From: Gelidibacter salicanalis
GTDB taxonomy: Bacteria > Bacteroidota > Bacteroidia > Flavobacteriales > Flavobacteriaceae
NCBI RefSeq assembly: GCF_007997285.1
Contig: NZ_VORX01000002.1
Span: forward strand, 558,001-622,000
DNA length: 64,000 bases
Reading direction: 5' to 3'
Positions 8,405 through 16,057 of this stretch are shown one piece after another (position 1 is the first letter of the stretch; each line of letters opens with the position of its first letter). Made by a program: the position numbers and the translations under genes. The notes beneath the pieces were generated by a model. That model did no database searches, was not told the DNA's origin, and worked only from the letters and a program-made list of their open reading frames with translations.

Positions 8405-9571
8405 ATGACGTTTAACTTTTTATCGCCAGTTTCTGAAGCAGTATTGACTCATAATGAAGTGTTAGTACCTCAAGCTTTGGGCAAGAAATTAAAGATTCAC
8501 TCCCAGCAACACGGTATTCCGGATCTTGACAATGTGCAAATTGCTCTTATCGGCGTTCTCGAAAATCGGAATGACATCAATTATACGGGATTTGATATAA
8601 ATTTGGACACTATAAGAAACGTCTTTTATAATCTGTTTCCAGGCAATTGGCATACGAATCTGGCAGATTTGGGCGATATCCTAAAGGGTGATAGTGTTGA
8701 AGATACTTATTTTGCTCTGAGGACCACTATTTCAATTTTATTGGAAAAGAAAATTATTCCTATTGTTTTAGGCGGAAGTCAAGATTTGACTTATCCCATT
8801 TACAGAGCTTACGACAGGATTTCGCCTATGATTAACGTCGTGAATGTCGATAGTAATTTTGATTTGGGAGACTCTGCGCTTTCTATTAAGAACAACAGTT
8901 ATTTGGGAAAAATTATTTTGGAGCAACCCTATAATTTATTTAATTACTCAACTATCGGTTACCAAACCTATTTCAATTCACAGGAAGAGATAGATTTAAT
9001 GGAGAAACTATACTTTGAAGCCTACCGTTTAGGTGAAGTATCAAATGCCATTAATATTGTAGAACCAGTGATGCGTGACGCCCACATCGTGAGTGTCGAT
9101 TTAAAAGCGGTCAAAGCTTCAGAGGTTTCTAAGTCGCAAAAATATTCGCCCAACGGTTTCGACGGAAAGGAGATATGTGCTATTGCGCGTTATGCGGGAA
9201 TAAGTAATAAAGTTTCGTCGTTTGGCATATATGAATACCAAAATTCAGAAGAGGATCACGTCACAGCGATGTTGGTGGCACAAATTATGTGGTATTTTAT
9301 TGAAGGTGTGAATTGTAGGGTAAATGAGAATGTTTTAGGCGATCAGATAAACTATCAAAAATTTAATGTTTTAATAGACAATGATGAGCTTATTTTTTAT
9401 AAAAGTAACAAATCAGGACGCTGGTGGATTGAGATTCCTTTTTTGCCCGATGTCAATAATAAATTAAAGAAGCATACGTTATTACCTTGCACCCATGAAG
9501 ATTACACCGAGGCAATGCAGGGTAAAATCCCCGAAAGGTGGTATAAAGCCTATAAAAAGAACACCTATTAA
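8405..9571 (+). CDS. Arginase-fold (formimidoylglutamase-like) protein with degenerate metal site
   Basis: A 388-aa member of the ureohydrolase/arginase superfamily, 3 bases after topA and upstream of gldK. The fold motifs are recognisable but the di-manganese ligands are not intact. The usual GGDHS/GGxHD is GGSQD (123-127, His replaced by Gln126). The usual DAHxD is DSNFD (149-153, His replaced by Asn151). The usual SxDxD is SVDLK (230-234, second Asp replaced by Lys234). Three of six canonical ligands are therefore missing. Automated annotation usually calls such proteins formimidoylglutamase, but hydrolase activity is doubtful. No other hut (histidine degradation) gene is visible nearby. 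The topA-this gene-gldK order suggests an envelope or T9SS link (inference). Confidence 0.75.
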   Translation: MTFNFLSPVSEAVLTHNEVLVPQALGKKLKIHSQQHGIPDLDNVQIALIGVLENRNDINYTGFDINLDTIRNVFYNLFPGNWHTNLADLGDILKGDSVEDTYFALRTTISILLEKKIIPIVLGGSQDLTYPIYRAYDRISPMINVVNVDSNFDLGDSALSIKNNSYLGKIILEQPYNLFNYSTIGYQTYFNSQEEIDLMEKLYFEAYRLGEVSNAINIVEPVMRDAHIVSVDLKAVKASEVSKSQKYSPNGFDGKEICAIARYAGISNKVSSFGIYEYQNSEEDHVTAMLVAQIMWYFIEGVNCRVNENVLGDQINYQKFNVLIDNDELIFYKSNKSGRWWIEIPFLPDVNNKLKKHTLLPCTHEDYTEAMQGKIPERWYKAYKKNTY

Positions 9572-9647
9572 TAATATTTGCTGACGGTTCTTTAATCGAT
9601 GAAACGTTAACTTTTTAGGATGAAATGCAAATAAAGTAAAAAAAAGA

Positions 9648-9678
9648 TTGTTTTTTTGAAAATATATAAATATGTTTA
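9648..9678 (+). promoter_or_regulatory. Putative promoter of the gldKLMN operon
   Basis: TTG (9648-9650), a 20-base spacer and TATGTTTA (9671-9678) give one mismatch to TAnnTTTG. It would leave a leader of about 50 bases before gldK. Confidence 0.4.
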
Positions 9679-9737
9679 CGCCCTCAAAAAACAGATCCTG
9701 AACATTATAAGATTAAATAATTTAACCTCGAGTTTAT

Positions 9738-11114
9738 ATGAATATGAAGAAGTTCGCTTTATTAACCGCTGTTTTAGCACTATTAGCTAGTTGTAATTCT
9801 GGAGACAGAGGGGAGCTAGTTGGAGTACAAGGAAAGAAATGGCATCCGGAAAAGCCCTATGGAATGACTCTGATACCTGGAGGATCTTTCATTATGGGTA
9901 AATCTGACGATGATTTGGCTGGTATAAATGATGCGCCTACCAAAACCGCGACAGTTAGAGCCTTTTATATGGACGAAACTGAAATTACCAATGGGGAATA
10001 CCGTCAATTCGTAAACTGGGTTAGAGACTCTACTATTAGAACAAAGTTAGCCATTATGGCTGATGAGTACGCCTTGACTCCTGGAGATGGAGGTACGGGC
10101 GAATTTGCATTTAAAGATTCGGATCCAGATAACATGACCGTATATGAAAAGTACATGTACGATAACTATAGTGGTGTAGGCCCAACCGGATATGAGGGAC
10201 GCAAACTTAACAAAAATGTAAAGTTAATTTTTGATACGAGCAAATATCCAGATGAATATTATGCTGAGGTTATGGATACGATGTATCTTCCTATAGAAGA
10301 ATCTTACAATGGACAACGTACTTGGGATGTTAAGAAATTTAAATTTCAATACACATACATGGACATTCAAGCTGCGGCCAAGAATAGGGATTTAAGACGT
10401 AAGGACGTTATAGTAACTGAAGAAGTTGCTATATATCCAGATACTACGGCTTGGATTAGAGATTTCGCTTATTCTTATAATGAACCTATGCATAATGATT
10501 ATTTCTGGCATGATGCTTACGGAGATTACCCAGTAGTTGGCGTATCTTGGAAACAAGCCAATGCATTCACTAAGTGGAGAACTTTATATAAAAATGCTGA
10601 CCAAAAGAGTAGAGGCAAACAACATGTTAATTCTTTTAGATTACCATCTGAAGCGGAATGGGAGTATGCTGCTAGAGGAGGACTGCAAGGAGCAACTTTT
10701 CCTTGGGGTGGACCTTACGCCAAAAATGATAGAGGATGTTTCTTAGCAAACTTTAAACCATTGCGTGGTGACTACGCCGCAGATATGGCGTTATACACTG
10801 TAGAAGCAAAATCTTATGAACCCAATGATTACAACTTGTATAACATGGCAGGAAATGTTTCAGAATGGGTAAACGGGTCTTATGATCCCGCATCATATGA
10901 ATACATGTCAACCATTAACCCAAATGTTAACGATCCAAACAATCAACGTAAAGTGGTCCGTGGAGGCTCTTGGAAAGATGTTGCCTACTTCCTACAAGTA
11001 AGCTCTAGAGATTATGAATACGCTGATTCCGCAAGAAGCTATATCGGATTTAGAACTGTACAAGACTACATGGGTACAGATATCACGGCCAACGCAGCAA
11101 CCAATAGAAATTAA
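9738..11114 (+). CDS. gldK: T9SS ring lipoprotein GldK (PorK family)
   Basis: Outer-membrane lipoprotein (458 aa) forming the periplasmic GldK/GldN ring of the type IX secretion and gliding machinery. The signal peptide ends in the lipobox LLASC-NSG. The rest has the formylglycine-generating-enzyme/sulfatase-modifying-factor fold: GMTLIPGGSFIMG near 43-55, FYMDETEITNGEYRQFVNWV, PVVGVSWKQANAFTKWR, RLPSEAEWEYAARGG, YNMAGNVSEWV and a final GGSWKDVAYFLQ...GFRTV. In this lineage the fold is structural, not enzymatic. A second ATG two codons in (9744) is an alternative start. It heads gldK-gldL-gldM-gldN. Confidence 0.96.
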   Translation: MNMKKFALLTAVLALLASCNSGDRGELVGVQGKKWHPEKPYGMTLIPGGSFIMGKSDDDLAGINDAPTKTATVRAFYMDETEITNGEYRQFVNWVRDSTIRTKLAIMADEYALTPGDGGTGEFAFKDSDPDNMTVYEKYMYDNYSGVGPTGYEGRKLNKNVKLIFDTSKYPDEYYAEVMDTMYLPIEESYNGQRTWDVKKFKFQYTYMDIQAAAKNRDLRRKDVIVTEEVAIYPDTTAWIRDFAYSYNEPMHNDYFWHDAYGDYPVVGVSWKQANAFTKWRTLYKNADQKSRGKQHVNSFRLPSEAEWEYAARGGLQGATFPWGGPYAKNDRGCFLANFKPLRGDYAADMALYTVEAKSYEPNDYNLYNMAGNVSEWVNGSYDPASYEYMSTINPNVNDPNNQRKVVRGGSWKDVAYFLQVSSRDYEYADSARSYIGFRTVQDYMGTDITANAATNRN

Positions 11115-11180
11115 TCATTACACCAAAACTAAATATTAATCTACTTAAAGAATCTATCTTAACTCTAACACACACAAATT

Positions 11181-11804
11181 ATGGCAATTAGTAAAAAAGC
11201 AATGAACATGGTATACGGCCTAGGTGCCGCAGTTGTAATTCTTGGGGCACTATTTAAAATTATGCACTGGCCTTTTGGTAACGAAATGTTAATTGCAGGA
11301 TTGGTCACTGAAGCATTCGTATTCGCAATATCTGCATTTGAACCTGTAGATAGTGATCTGGATTGGTCATTGGTGTATCCTGAATTAGCAGGAGGCCAAG
11401 GTATCCAAAGAAAAATAGAGCAGCCCAAAGATGCTGAAGGCCTCTTGTCTAGAAAATTAGACGAAATGCTAAAAGACGCTAAAATTGATGGCGAGCTTAT
11501 GGCAAGTTTAGGCAACAGCATTAAAAACTTTGAAGGTGCTGCAAAAGGAATTAACCCAACTGTAGATTCTATTGCTGCTACAAAAAAGTATGGCGAAGAA
11601 ATGTCATTGGCTGCGGCACAAATGGAGTCGTTAAACAGTCTTTATAAAGTACAAATGGATTCTGCCAGTCGTCAAGCTGCAATCAACGAAGAAGCTGTTG
11701 AAAACGCTGAGAAACTTAAAGAACAAATGAAATCTTTGGCATCAAACCTATCATCTTTAAATGGTGTATATGGTGGCATGTTAAGCGCAATGAACAGAAA
11801 CTAA
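11181..11804 (+). CDS. gldL: T9SS/gliding inner-membrane motor protein GldL
   Basis: A 207-aa inner-membrane protein that with GldM forms the proton-driven motor of the T9SS and gliding apparatus. Two adjacent transmembrane helices (about 11-29 and 36-53) contain Tyr12, Lys26, His29 and Glu44. These align by motif (GALFKIMHWPFG, GLVTEAFVFAISAFEP) with the charged and polar residues reported as essential for proton coupling in the family. A cytoplasmic helical, coiled-coil-rich region follows (about 85-207). It lies 66 bases after gldK and 49 before gldM. Confidence 0.95.
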   Translation: MAISKKAMNMVYGLGAAVVILGALFKIMHWPFGNEMLIAGLVTEAFVFAISAFEPVDSDLDWSLVYPELAGGQGIQRKIEQPKDAEGLLSRKLDEMLKDAKIDGELMASLGNSIKNFEGAAKGINPTVDSIAATKKYGEEMSLAAAQMESLNSLYKVQMDSASRQAAINEEAVENAEKLKEQMKSLASNLSSLNGVYGGMLSAMNRN

Positions 11805-11853
11805 TTAGGAATTAGTAGATTTTTATCAACCCAACAACTAAAAACTAATTAGA

Positions 11854-13398
11854 ATGGCAGGAGGAAAATTATCCCCAAGACAAAAAATGATTAACCTTAT
11901 GTATTTGGTGTTTATCGCAATGATGGCACTTAATATGTCCAAAGAAGTGCTTTCAGCATTTGGGTTAATGAACGAAAGAATCAGTGATTCTAACCAATCG
12001 GCTACCGTACGTAACGCGGCATTTATGCAAGGTTTGGCTGATAAAGTTGCTGAGCAACCAGCTAAATATCAACCATTAAAACAGCAGGCAGATGCTATTG
12101 ATAAATTATCATCAGATTTTAATGCGTATTTAGAGAGCGTTAAAGCTGACTTATTGAAATCTGTCGACAATCCATCGGAATATGAGAAAATGGATAGAAC
12201 TGATTTTCTTGACGAAAAATGGTTCAGTGGAGATAAAGTCACCAAGGATGGTGAGGCGTTTTTAGCTCAAATTAAAACCTATAGAGAAGGTGTTATTGAA
12301 GTATTAGGTGAAGACAATAAAGATATCCAAGCGGATCTTAAAAAGAAGTTCGCAACGGATAACGTTAAAACTTCTGATGGCATCACTAAAGGATGGTTAA
12401 ACTATCATTTTGAAGGATTTCCAATGGTAGCTTCATTAACGAAGTTGACCCAAATGCAGGCGGATGTTAAAACGGCTGAATCTGAAGTTTTATCATCTAT
12501 GTTAGCTGGGAAACTTAAAATTGAAGCTTCTTTAACAAACTTTGATGCGATTGTTGTTCCAGACAAGACGGCTTTCTTCTCGGGAGAAGAGTTTACCGGA
12601 ACCATCATCTTAGGAAAGAAAGATCAAACCCTAAGAGCTGATAAAGTAATCATAAACGGGAAAGAATTATCACCAGATGCGATGCAGGCTGGTAAAACCA
12701 TTTTGAAATTTCCTGCCGGTGGAGTTGGAGAAAGAGAGATTGTAGGTGAATTTCAATTTAAGGAAGGCGATTCAATTATTAAAATCCCTGTAAAAAGTAG
12801 CTATGCTGTAGTTCCTAAACCAAACTCTGCAACGATTTCAGCAGATAAGATGAACGTTGTTTATCGTGGTGTTGCTAACCCTATGACTATTTCTTTTGCT
12901 GGTGTTCCGGATAATAACGTGAATGCTTCAGCGCCAGGTTTATCTAAAGGTTCTGGTACTGGTAAATATGTTATGAACCCTGGTTCTGGTAATGAAGTTA
13001 CAATTAGTGTTACAGGATCTCTTCCTGATGGGACTAAAGTGAGTGACCGATCTACGTTTAGAATTAAGGACATTCCTAAGCCATCAGGTACAATTGCTGG
13101 ACAGGCTGATAATGTCAGTTTACCAAAAAGCAATGTTGAAATTGCTACAGTGGCTGCAAAGTTATTCGATTTTGACTTTGATTTAAATATCAACGTCACA
13201 TCATTTAAAATTAAAGTTCCTGGTCAACCAACAGTTACTGTTAATGGGAACAGAATGAATGATCAAGCAAAAAGTGCGCTTCGTAAAGCCTCTAGAGGTG
13301 ATGCGGTGCAAATCTTTGAAATCAAATCACAAATTCAAGGCAATAGCAGTATTAAGTTGCTTCCAGCGTCTCCAGTATTTATAGAAATTTCTAACTAA
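11854..13398 (+). CDS. gldM: T9SS/gliding motor protein GldM
   Basis: A 514-aa protein with a short cytoplasmic start (MAGGKLSPRQKMINLMYLVF), a single transmembrane helix at about 14-33 that enters the GldL ring, and a long periplasmic part. The periplasmic part has a helical D1 domain (about 40-220) followed by beta-rich domains. These include GEEFTGTIILG, VSYRGVANPMTISFAG-type and SFKIKVPGQPTVTVNGNRM segments characteristic of GldM/PorM D2-D4. It transmits motor motion across the periplasm to the GldK/GldN ring. Length and order fit the family. Confidence 0.95.
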   Translation: MAGGKLSPRQKMINLMYLVFIAMMALNMSKEVLSAFGLMNERISDSNQSATVRNAAFMQGLADKVAEQPAKYQPLKQQADAIDKLSSDFNAYLESVKADLLKSVDNPSEYEKMDRTDFLDEKWFSGDKVTKDGEAFLAQIKTYREGVIEVLGEDNKDIQADLKKKFATDNVKTSDGITKGWLNYHFEGFPMVASLTKLTQMQADVKTAESEVLSSMLAGKLKIEASLTNFDAIVVPDKTAFFSGEEFTGTIILGKKDQTLRADKVIINGKELSPDAMQAGKTILKFPAGGVGEREIVGEFQFKEGDSIIKIPVKSSYAVVPKPNSATISADKMNVVYRGVANPMTISFAGVPDNNVNASAPGLSKGSGTGKYVMNPGSGNEVTISVTGSLPDGTKVSDRSTFRIKDIPKPSGTIAGQADNVSLPKSNVEIATVAAKLFDFDFDLNINVTSFKIKVPGQPTVTVNGNRMNDQAKSALRKASRGDAVQIFEIKSQIQGNSSIKLLPASPVFIEISN

Positions 13399-13464
13399 GA
13401 TACTTTAGCTAGCGTTGCACCGTTGCATATGAATGAAGGTAACATCCCAAATAATAATAAAAAG

Positions 13465-14364
13465 ATGAAATTTAAATATTGTTTATTAACCGTTTTAAGT
13501 GTGGGGTTGGCAGTGAGTTCGTTTGGTCAAACCAACCTGCTCAACGCAAAGACACCTGAAGATATTGGTGTGAAATCTGAAGCTCAAAAAGCTATGGATA
13601 ACGACAAACCGCTTGAGTACGGTTATGTTGATGATAGGGATATCATGTTTTCAAAAATGACTTGGGAGAAGATTGTACTTGATGAGCGAGTTAATTTTCC
13701 TTTATATTATCCTGTAGACACCAATAATATCGGATCTAACAGAAGGTCTTTATTTGATGTGTTATGGAAAAGTGTAAGAGAAGGAAAAATTAAGAACGTT
13801 TATGATGATTCTTACTTTACAACGAAACGTAACCCTTCAGATATTCAATCCATTATGTCAAAAACCGACACCTTGGATATTGGATACCAACAATACAATT
13901 CAGAAGGATTTGTATCTCCAGAATATATCATTAAAAGAAATATACAGTCTTATGACATCAGTGCTTACCTAATTAAAGGGTTATGGTATTTTGACAAACG
14001 TCAAGGCGAATTAAAGTACAGACTTTTAGGTATTGCTCCGGCGGCGGCAGACGTTAACTTTATTGACTCTGAAGATGAAGCTAACAAGCAACCCATTGCT
14101 TTGTTCTGGGTATTCTATCCTGAAGTAAGAGAGGTGTTGCATGAAGCAAAAGCGTTTAATAATGAGAACAGTTCTATGCCATTTTCCTATGATCACTTGC
14201 TGAATTCAAGACGATTCAACGGCTACATGTACAAAGAAGAGAATGTATATGGGGATAGAGAAGTTAAAGAATATGTTGCGGACAACGCATTAATGCAGTT
14301 GTTGGAATCTGATCGTATTAAAGATAAGATTCGCGATTTCGAGCAAGACATGTGGTCTTACTAA
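13465..14364 (+). CDS. gldN: T9SS ring protein GldN (PorN family)
   Basis: A 299-aa periplasmic partner of GldK. The start chosen is the ATG at 13465 (MKFKYCLLTVLSVGLAVSSFGQ), a clean signal peptide; the in-frame ATG at 13423 would add 14 polar residues before it. The mature part shows family segments such as DDRDIMFSKMTWEKIVLDERVNFPLYYP (about 45-72), RRSLFDVLWK, IKGLWYFDKRQGELKYRLLGIAP and PIALFWVFYPEVREVLHEAKAFN. It is last in the gldKLMN operon, followed by a strong terminator. Confidence 0.95.
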   Translation: MKFKYCLLTVLSVGLAVSSFGQTNLLNAKTPEDIGVKSEAQKAMDNDKPLEYGYVDDRDIMFSKMTWEKIVLDERVNFPLYYPVDTNNIGSNRRSLFDVLWKSVREGKIKNVYDDSYFTTKRNPSDIQSIMSKTDTLDIGYQQYNSEGFVSPEYIIKRNIQSYDISAYLIKGLWYFDKRQGELKYRLLGIAPAAADVNFIDSEDEANKQPIALFWVFYPEVREVLHEAKAFNNENSSMPFSYDHLLNSRRFNGYMYKEENVYGDREVKEYVADNALMQLLESDRIKDKIRDFEQDMWSY

Positions 14365-14386
14365 TTCGCGCACTACAATAGTACAC

Positions 14387-14416
14387 AACGCCCACTTTTC
14401 GAGTGGGCGTTTTTTT
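14387..14416 (+). terminator. Rho-independent terminator of the gld operon
   Basis: AACGCCCACT / AGTGGGCGTT, a perfect 10-bp stem with a 5-base loop, followed by seven T residues. Confidence 0.9.
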
Positions 14417-14469
14417 GGTTAAAAGTGAAGTGATATTTGAACTGTTTTTTATTAACTACAATTAAATGG

Positions 14470-14477
14470 TACTTTTG
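14470..14477 (+). promoter_or_regulatory. -7 box immediately before the oxidoreductase start
   Basis: TACTTTTG matches TAnnTTTG exactly and ends only 5 bases before the ATG at 14483, which would make the transcript leaderless or nearly so. No TTG is present at the usual -33 distance. Confidence 0.4.
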
Positions 14478-14482
14478 TTAGT

Positions 14483-15532
14483 ATGAAAGAAGTAGACTAT
14501 ATCCTTGTAGGCTGTGGATTGGCCGGTGTGGCCTTCTGCGAAGAGCTTCGGGCTCATGACAAATCATTTGTGGTGTTTGATGATGGCTCCCAGCAATCCT
14601 CGATTGTAGCGGCAGGATTGTACAATCCGGTCATCTTAAAACGCTTTACTGGGGTTTGGAAAGCTAAGGAACAGTTGGAATTGGTGGCGTCCTTCTACCA
14701 ACACCTCGAAAAGCTATTAGGTGTAACGTTAGATTACAAACTCCCGGTATACCGACGTTTTGCCTCCATTGAAGAGCAGAACGATTGGTTTACGGCTTCC
14801 GATAAGCCTATTTTGGAAGAGTATCTCCATCCTGAGGTTATTAGCAATACCAATACGTGCATAGAAGCGCCCTTCGGATTTGGCAAAGTTTTGGAAACAG
14901 GCCGTATAGATACGGCTACTTTACTTCAACATTATAAACTATATCTGAAAACCATCAACAGCTATGTAAAGGAACGTTTTGACTACAGCGCGCTTTCCCA
15001 TACCGATTCAACGGTGAGCTATAAGACTATTGAAGCTAAAACAATTGTCTTTGCCGAGGGCTTTGGTATGGTGCAGAATCCGTTTTTTAAAGATCTTCCA
15101 CTCAATGTGGCAAAAGGTGAAGTGTTGACCATTAAAGCCCCAGATCTCAAAATGGACTTCATCTTAAAATCTTCTATATTTCTTGTGCCTGAGTTGGATG
15201 ATTGTTATTCTGTAGGCGCGACTTATAATTGGGAAGATAAAACCCATGCCACTACCGAAGCAGCCAAAGTTGAACTTGTGGATAAATTAAAAGAGCTGAT
15301 TACCTGCGGCTTTGAAGTGGTTGATCAAGTTGCCGGCATACGACCTACAACTAAGGATAGGAGGCCCCTAGTGGGCAAGCATCCTAATCATGGCAACATG
15401 ACCATCTTAAACGGATTGGGCACACGAGGGGTGATGATTGGACCTTATGTGGCCAAGAACCTTTATCAGCACTTAGAACATGGAACGCCTCTAGAAGAAG
15501 AAATTGATATTAAGCGCTTTCAGAAGGACTAG
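14483..15532 (+). CDS. FAD-dependent oxidoreductase (DAO / glycine oxidase-like)
   Basis: A 349-aa flavoprotein with a Rossmann dinucleotide fold at the extreme N-terminus (YILVGCGLAGVAFCEEL, GxGxxG at about 10-15). The acidic end of strand 2 is VVFDDGSQQSS and the C-terminal FAD-binding motif is TKDRRPLVGKHPNHGNMTILNGLGTRGVMIGP (split over about 295-325). This layout is that of the DAO family, which oxidises amines or amino acids. The substrate is not evident. The fold begins at residue 5, so the ATG at 14483 must be right, although a -7 promoter box sits only 5 bases upstream. It stands alone between the gld terminator and a convergent gene. Confidence 0.85.
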   Translation: MKEVDYILVGCGLAGVAFCEELRAHDKSFVVFDDGSQQSSIVAAGLYNPVILKRFTGVWKAKEQLELVASFYQHLEKLLGVTLDYKLPVYRRFASIEEQNDWFTASDKPILEEYLHPEVISNTNTCIEAPFGFGKVLETGRIDTATLLQHYKLYLKTINSYVKERFDYSALSHTDSTVSYKTIEAKTIVFAEGFGMVQNPFFKDLPLNVAKGEVLTIKAPDLKMDFILKSSIFLVPELDDCYSVGATYNWEDKTHATTEAAKVELVDKLKELITCGFEVVDQVAGIRPTTKDRRPLVGKHPNHGNMTILNGLGTRGVMIGPYVAKNLYQHLEHGTPLEEEIDIKRFQKD

Positions 15533-15581
15533 TATTTTTAAAGATGCAGAAATGAAGGCGATAGCTATCACTGAATTGCTG

Positions 15582-15974
15582 TTAATCAAAGTGTTTTTTG
15601 GCGAGGTTCTCATCGTAACTCATAAACATATTGATCCAAATATTACGCGAGAGACGCATAATGATAGGCATAAATACGACTAGGGTAATTACAATGGCTA
15701 TAAATGCTGTGGTGAGTGTAGAACTAAAAAAGAAAAAGCTGATGATAAAGGCGGCCACTGAAAAAGCGACACCTAAACCATAGCTCACATACATGGACCC
15801 AAAAAAGAATGACGGTTCCATACGGTATTTGGTCTGACAATGGGAACATTTCTCCTTAATTTTAAGCGTGTCCGCCAGCATATAAGGGTTCGGATTAAAG
15901 TACATGGACTCTTGATGGCATTTAGGACATGTGCCCGTAAAAATACTATACAATTTACTTCCTTTATTTATCAT
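15582..15974 (-). CDS. DUF983 family membrane protein
   Basis: A 130-aa protein with two CxxC pairs near the N-terminus (TCPKC at about 16-19 and KCSHC at about 43-46), likely a zinc ribbon. Two transmembrane helices follow (about 64-84 and 88-108). FFFGSMYVSYGLGVAF is typical of DUF983. The function is unknown. The gene points away from the ABC-F gene and converges with the FAD oxidoreductase gene. Confidence 0.85.
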   Translation of the reverse strand: MINKGSKLYSIFTGTCPKCHQESMYFNPNPYMLADTLKIKEKCSHCQTKYRMEPSFFFGSMYVSYGLGVAFSVAAFIISFFFFSSTLTTAFIAIVITLVVFMPIIMRLSRNIWINMFMSYDENLAKKHFD

Positions 15975-15984
15975 GGATAATGTT

Positions 15985-15992
15985 TACTTTTG
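15985..15992 (+). promoter_or_regulatory. -7 promoter box of the ABC-F gene
   Basis: TACTTTTG matches TAnnTTTG. No convincing TTG lies at -33. The expected leader is about 58 bases. Confidence 0.35.
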
Positions 15993-16057
15993 CATTTTCA
16001 AATAAAATACAAAATTAAGATTTTTAAAATCAATGTTTTGTAACAATCCTTACAATA

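Noticed and set aside
8405-9571. Calling the arginase-fold gene hutG.
   Set aside because: Key metal ligands are replaced and no histidine-degradation genes are adjacent.
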